From: an uncultured Collinsella sp.
Lineage (GTDB): Bacteria; Actinomycetota; Coriobacteriia; Coriobacteriales; Coriobacteriaceae
DNA length: 7,965 bases
Direction: 5' to 3'
Assembly (NCBI GenBank): GCA_902494535.1
Contig: CABUTO010000053.1
Span: 1 to 7,965 of the forward strand
Shown piece by piece: positions 7,203 to 7,965 of this stretch (its first letter is position 1; every line of letters starts with the position of its first letter). A model generated the notes under the pieces. The model was given only the letters and a program-made list of their open reading frames with translations, had not been told where the DNA came from and did not search any database. The position numbers were made by a program, and so were the translations under genes.

Positions 7203-7742
7203 CTATGCTCCTAGCGTATCTTGCGAAGCATCGCCCAGGTGCTCCGTCAATGCTGAATTCTGCAGCTGCTCAAGCTCATCTAAAACAGAGCGAGCCTCTT
7301 TAAATGTCTGCGCTACGCGTTTCTTGGTGCTCACCTTTACCTCTTTTGGCTTAGGCCGAGCATCTTCGGTAATCGCGATGGCATTCGCAACGGCTAAGTC
7401 TCCTGTAAGCGTAATGGAAAGAGCGACCTCAACAACACCCAGCTCTTGAGCGATCTCGAGAGCACGGCCCGAAAGCAGCGCCTTCGGTTTGCCGAGTTTA
7501 TCACGCGTAACCGAAACATCCTTGCGACCAACGCCTTGACTAAAACCCGTGCCGAGAGCTTTAAGTACCGCCTCGCGCGAAGCAAAGCGGCTGGCATAGT
7601 GAGCAGCGGGACGCGATGATGCATCACAATACGCACGCTCTTCTTCGGTAAACACACGCCGAGCAAACGACGGCGTCTTTTCAAGGATTGATTTCATACG
7701 GGAAATCTCGACGATATCAACGCCGATACCAGCTTCAGCCAT
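7203..7742 (-). CDS. acpS: Holo-[acyl-carrier-protein] synthase with C-terminal extension
   Basis: AcpS transfers 4'-phosphopantetheine from CoA to acyl carrier protein for fatty-acid synthesis. The protein is 179 residues from the ATG at 7742. An ATG four codons earlier is unlikely because GGAGGTGA (plus-strand 7745-7752) fits as the ribosome site of the later start. GIGVDIVEI (5-13) has the Mg-binding Asp9. FTEEERAYC (31-39) and YASRFASREAVLKALGTG (49-66) follow, with Glu57 and Lys61 conserved. The third motif reads LSITLTGDLAVA (108-119). Family members normally have S-x-[ST]-H there; here the His position is Leu112, encoded CTT. Residues from about 127 form a charged tail of some 53 residues, partly helical or coiled-coil in look, beyond the usual 118-130-residue family. 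It is the first gene of the operon. Confidence 0.92.
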   Translation of the reverse strand: MAEAGIGVDIVEISRMKSILEKTPSFARRVFTEEERAYCDASSRPAAHYASRFASREAVLKALGTGFSQGVGRKDVSVTRDKLGKPKALLSGRALEIAQELGVVEVALSITLTGDLAVANAIAITEDARPKPKEVKVSTKKRVAQTFKEARSVLDELEQLQNSALTEHLGDASQDTLGA

Positions 7743-7764
7743 GTTCACCTCCATATCGCACAGA

Positions 7765-7801
7765 CTAAGTTATTGTAGCCCGTTCACAGAAGATGCGACA
7801 A
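7765..7801 (-). promoter_or_regulatory. Probable main promoter of the acpS operon
   Basis: Read on the minus strand, TTGTCG (7801-7796) and TACAAT (7777-7772) are spaced 18 bases apart, resembling a sigma-70/SigA-type promoter with a good -10 box. Initiation near 7765 would give a leader of about 23 bases containing GGAGGTGA, well placed for the ATG at 7742. A second candidate lies just upstream: TTGTCT (7837-7832) and TATAAC (7813-7808), also with an 18-base spacer. Tandem promoters are therefore possible. Both lie after the rRNA operon terminator. Confidence 0.6.
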
Positions 7802-7851
7802 ACGAGGGTTATAAAACACAGCTACTATGTGAGACAAAAGCCCGTAAACGC

Positions 7852-7883
7852 AAAAAAGGGGGAGGCCGCGAGGCCTCCCCCTT
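7852..7883 (-). terminator. Strong intrinsic terminator after the 5S rRNA
   Basis: On the minus strand AAGGGGGAGGCC pairs with GGCCTCCCCCTT around a TCGC loop, a 12-pair stem whose last two A-T pairs run into TTTTTT (plus-strand 7852-7857). It lies about 33 bases after the end of the 5S rRNA and before the acpS promoter, so it ends the rRNA operon. On the plus strand the stem is followed only by CTTCTC, so it is chiefly a minus-strand terminator. Confidence 0.93.
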
Positions 7884-7915
7884 CTCAGTTCAAGCGTACG
7901 GCTCGGTGCCGTCCA

Positions 7916-7965
7916 CCGGTCAGCGGCGCCCTGGCCTCCCACGGGCTGACCCCGCAGTACTCTCG
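7916..7965 (-). rRNA. rrf: 5S ribosomal RNA, 3' part only
   Basis: The minus strand reads CGAGAGTACTGCGGGGTCAG, then CCCGTGGGAGGCCAGGGCGC, then CGCTGACC. This follows the 3' half of bacterial 5S rRNA, where actinobacterial genes have a similar GAUGGUACUGC, a short hairpin, GUGGGAGAGUAGG and CGCCGC. The 5' part, roughly 65-70 bases, lies beyond the right edge. The 3' end is placed by comparison and could be off by a few bases. A small hairpin, ACGGC-ACCGA-GCCGT (plus-strand 7898-7912), follows and could serve 3' processing. The gene is transcribed towards the acpS operon but separated from it by a strong terminator. Confidence 0.85.

Noticed and set aside
7743..7754. Upstream ATG for acpS (MEVN-)
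   Set aside because: This ATG overlaps the GGAGGTGA ribosome site that fits the next ATG, and AcpS proteins normally start close to the GIGxDIVEI motif.
1..7965. CRISPR arrays, tRNA genes, riboswitches, insertion-sequence transposases
   Set aside because: I saw no regularly spaced repeats, tRNA-like cloverleaf sequence, riboswitch core or transposase motif on either strand.

Overview
The window looks like chromosomal DNA from a high-GC Gram-positive bacterium, most likely a Coriobacteriia member such as Collinsella or a relative. This rests on three things: the GC-rich codon use of the main operon, the actinobacterial-style 5S rRNA 3' part at the right edge, and the housekeeping order acpS-nnr-alr-tsaE-tsaB/rimI/tsaD. 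The genus is an inference from recall, not a database match. The window runs from a C-only low-complexity tract to the inside of a 5S rRNA gene. Both are typical places for a draft contig to break, so it may be a whole short contig.

Layout, left to right. Bases 1-95 hold the low-complexity edge and a palindromic operator/promoter. Bases 96-669 hold a plus-strand type II toxin-antitoxin pair: a Phd/YefM antitoxin and a RelE/ParE toxin overlapping by 17 bases. Bases 670-918 are non-coding and contain a 135-base structure with perfect 33-base inverted arms around an inner hairpin, between the converging toxin-antitoxin pair and the main operon. Bases 919-7742 are one tightly packed minus-strand operon, transcribed right to left: acpS, nnrE-nnrD fusion, alr, a family-4-type uracil-DNA glycosylase, tsaE, and a triple fusion tsaB-rimI-tsaD. 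Junctions are 0, 2, 8, 12 and -14 bases, so translational coupling is likely. Bases 7743-7851 carry its promoter region. Then come a strong minus-strand terminator (7852-7883) and the 3' end of a 5S rRNA, so an rRNA operon lies just upstream and ends before this one starts.

The operon groups basic maintenance functions. AcpS charges acyl carrier protein with phosphopantetheine. NnrE/NnrD repairs hydrated NAD(P)H. Alr makes D-alanine for peptidoglycan. The glycosylase removes uracil from DNA. TsaE with the TsaB and TsaD domains makes the t6A37 modification of ANN-decoding tRNAs; TsaC/Sua5 is not in the window. The RimI domain would acetylate the N-terminus of ribosomal protein S18 or other proteins.

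I see no wholly new multi-gene system. The points most worth a second look are the perfect 33-base inverted-repeat element, the single-chain TsaB-RimI-TsaD protein, and an AcpS with a conserved His replaced by Leu plus a C-terminal extension of about 53 residues.
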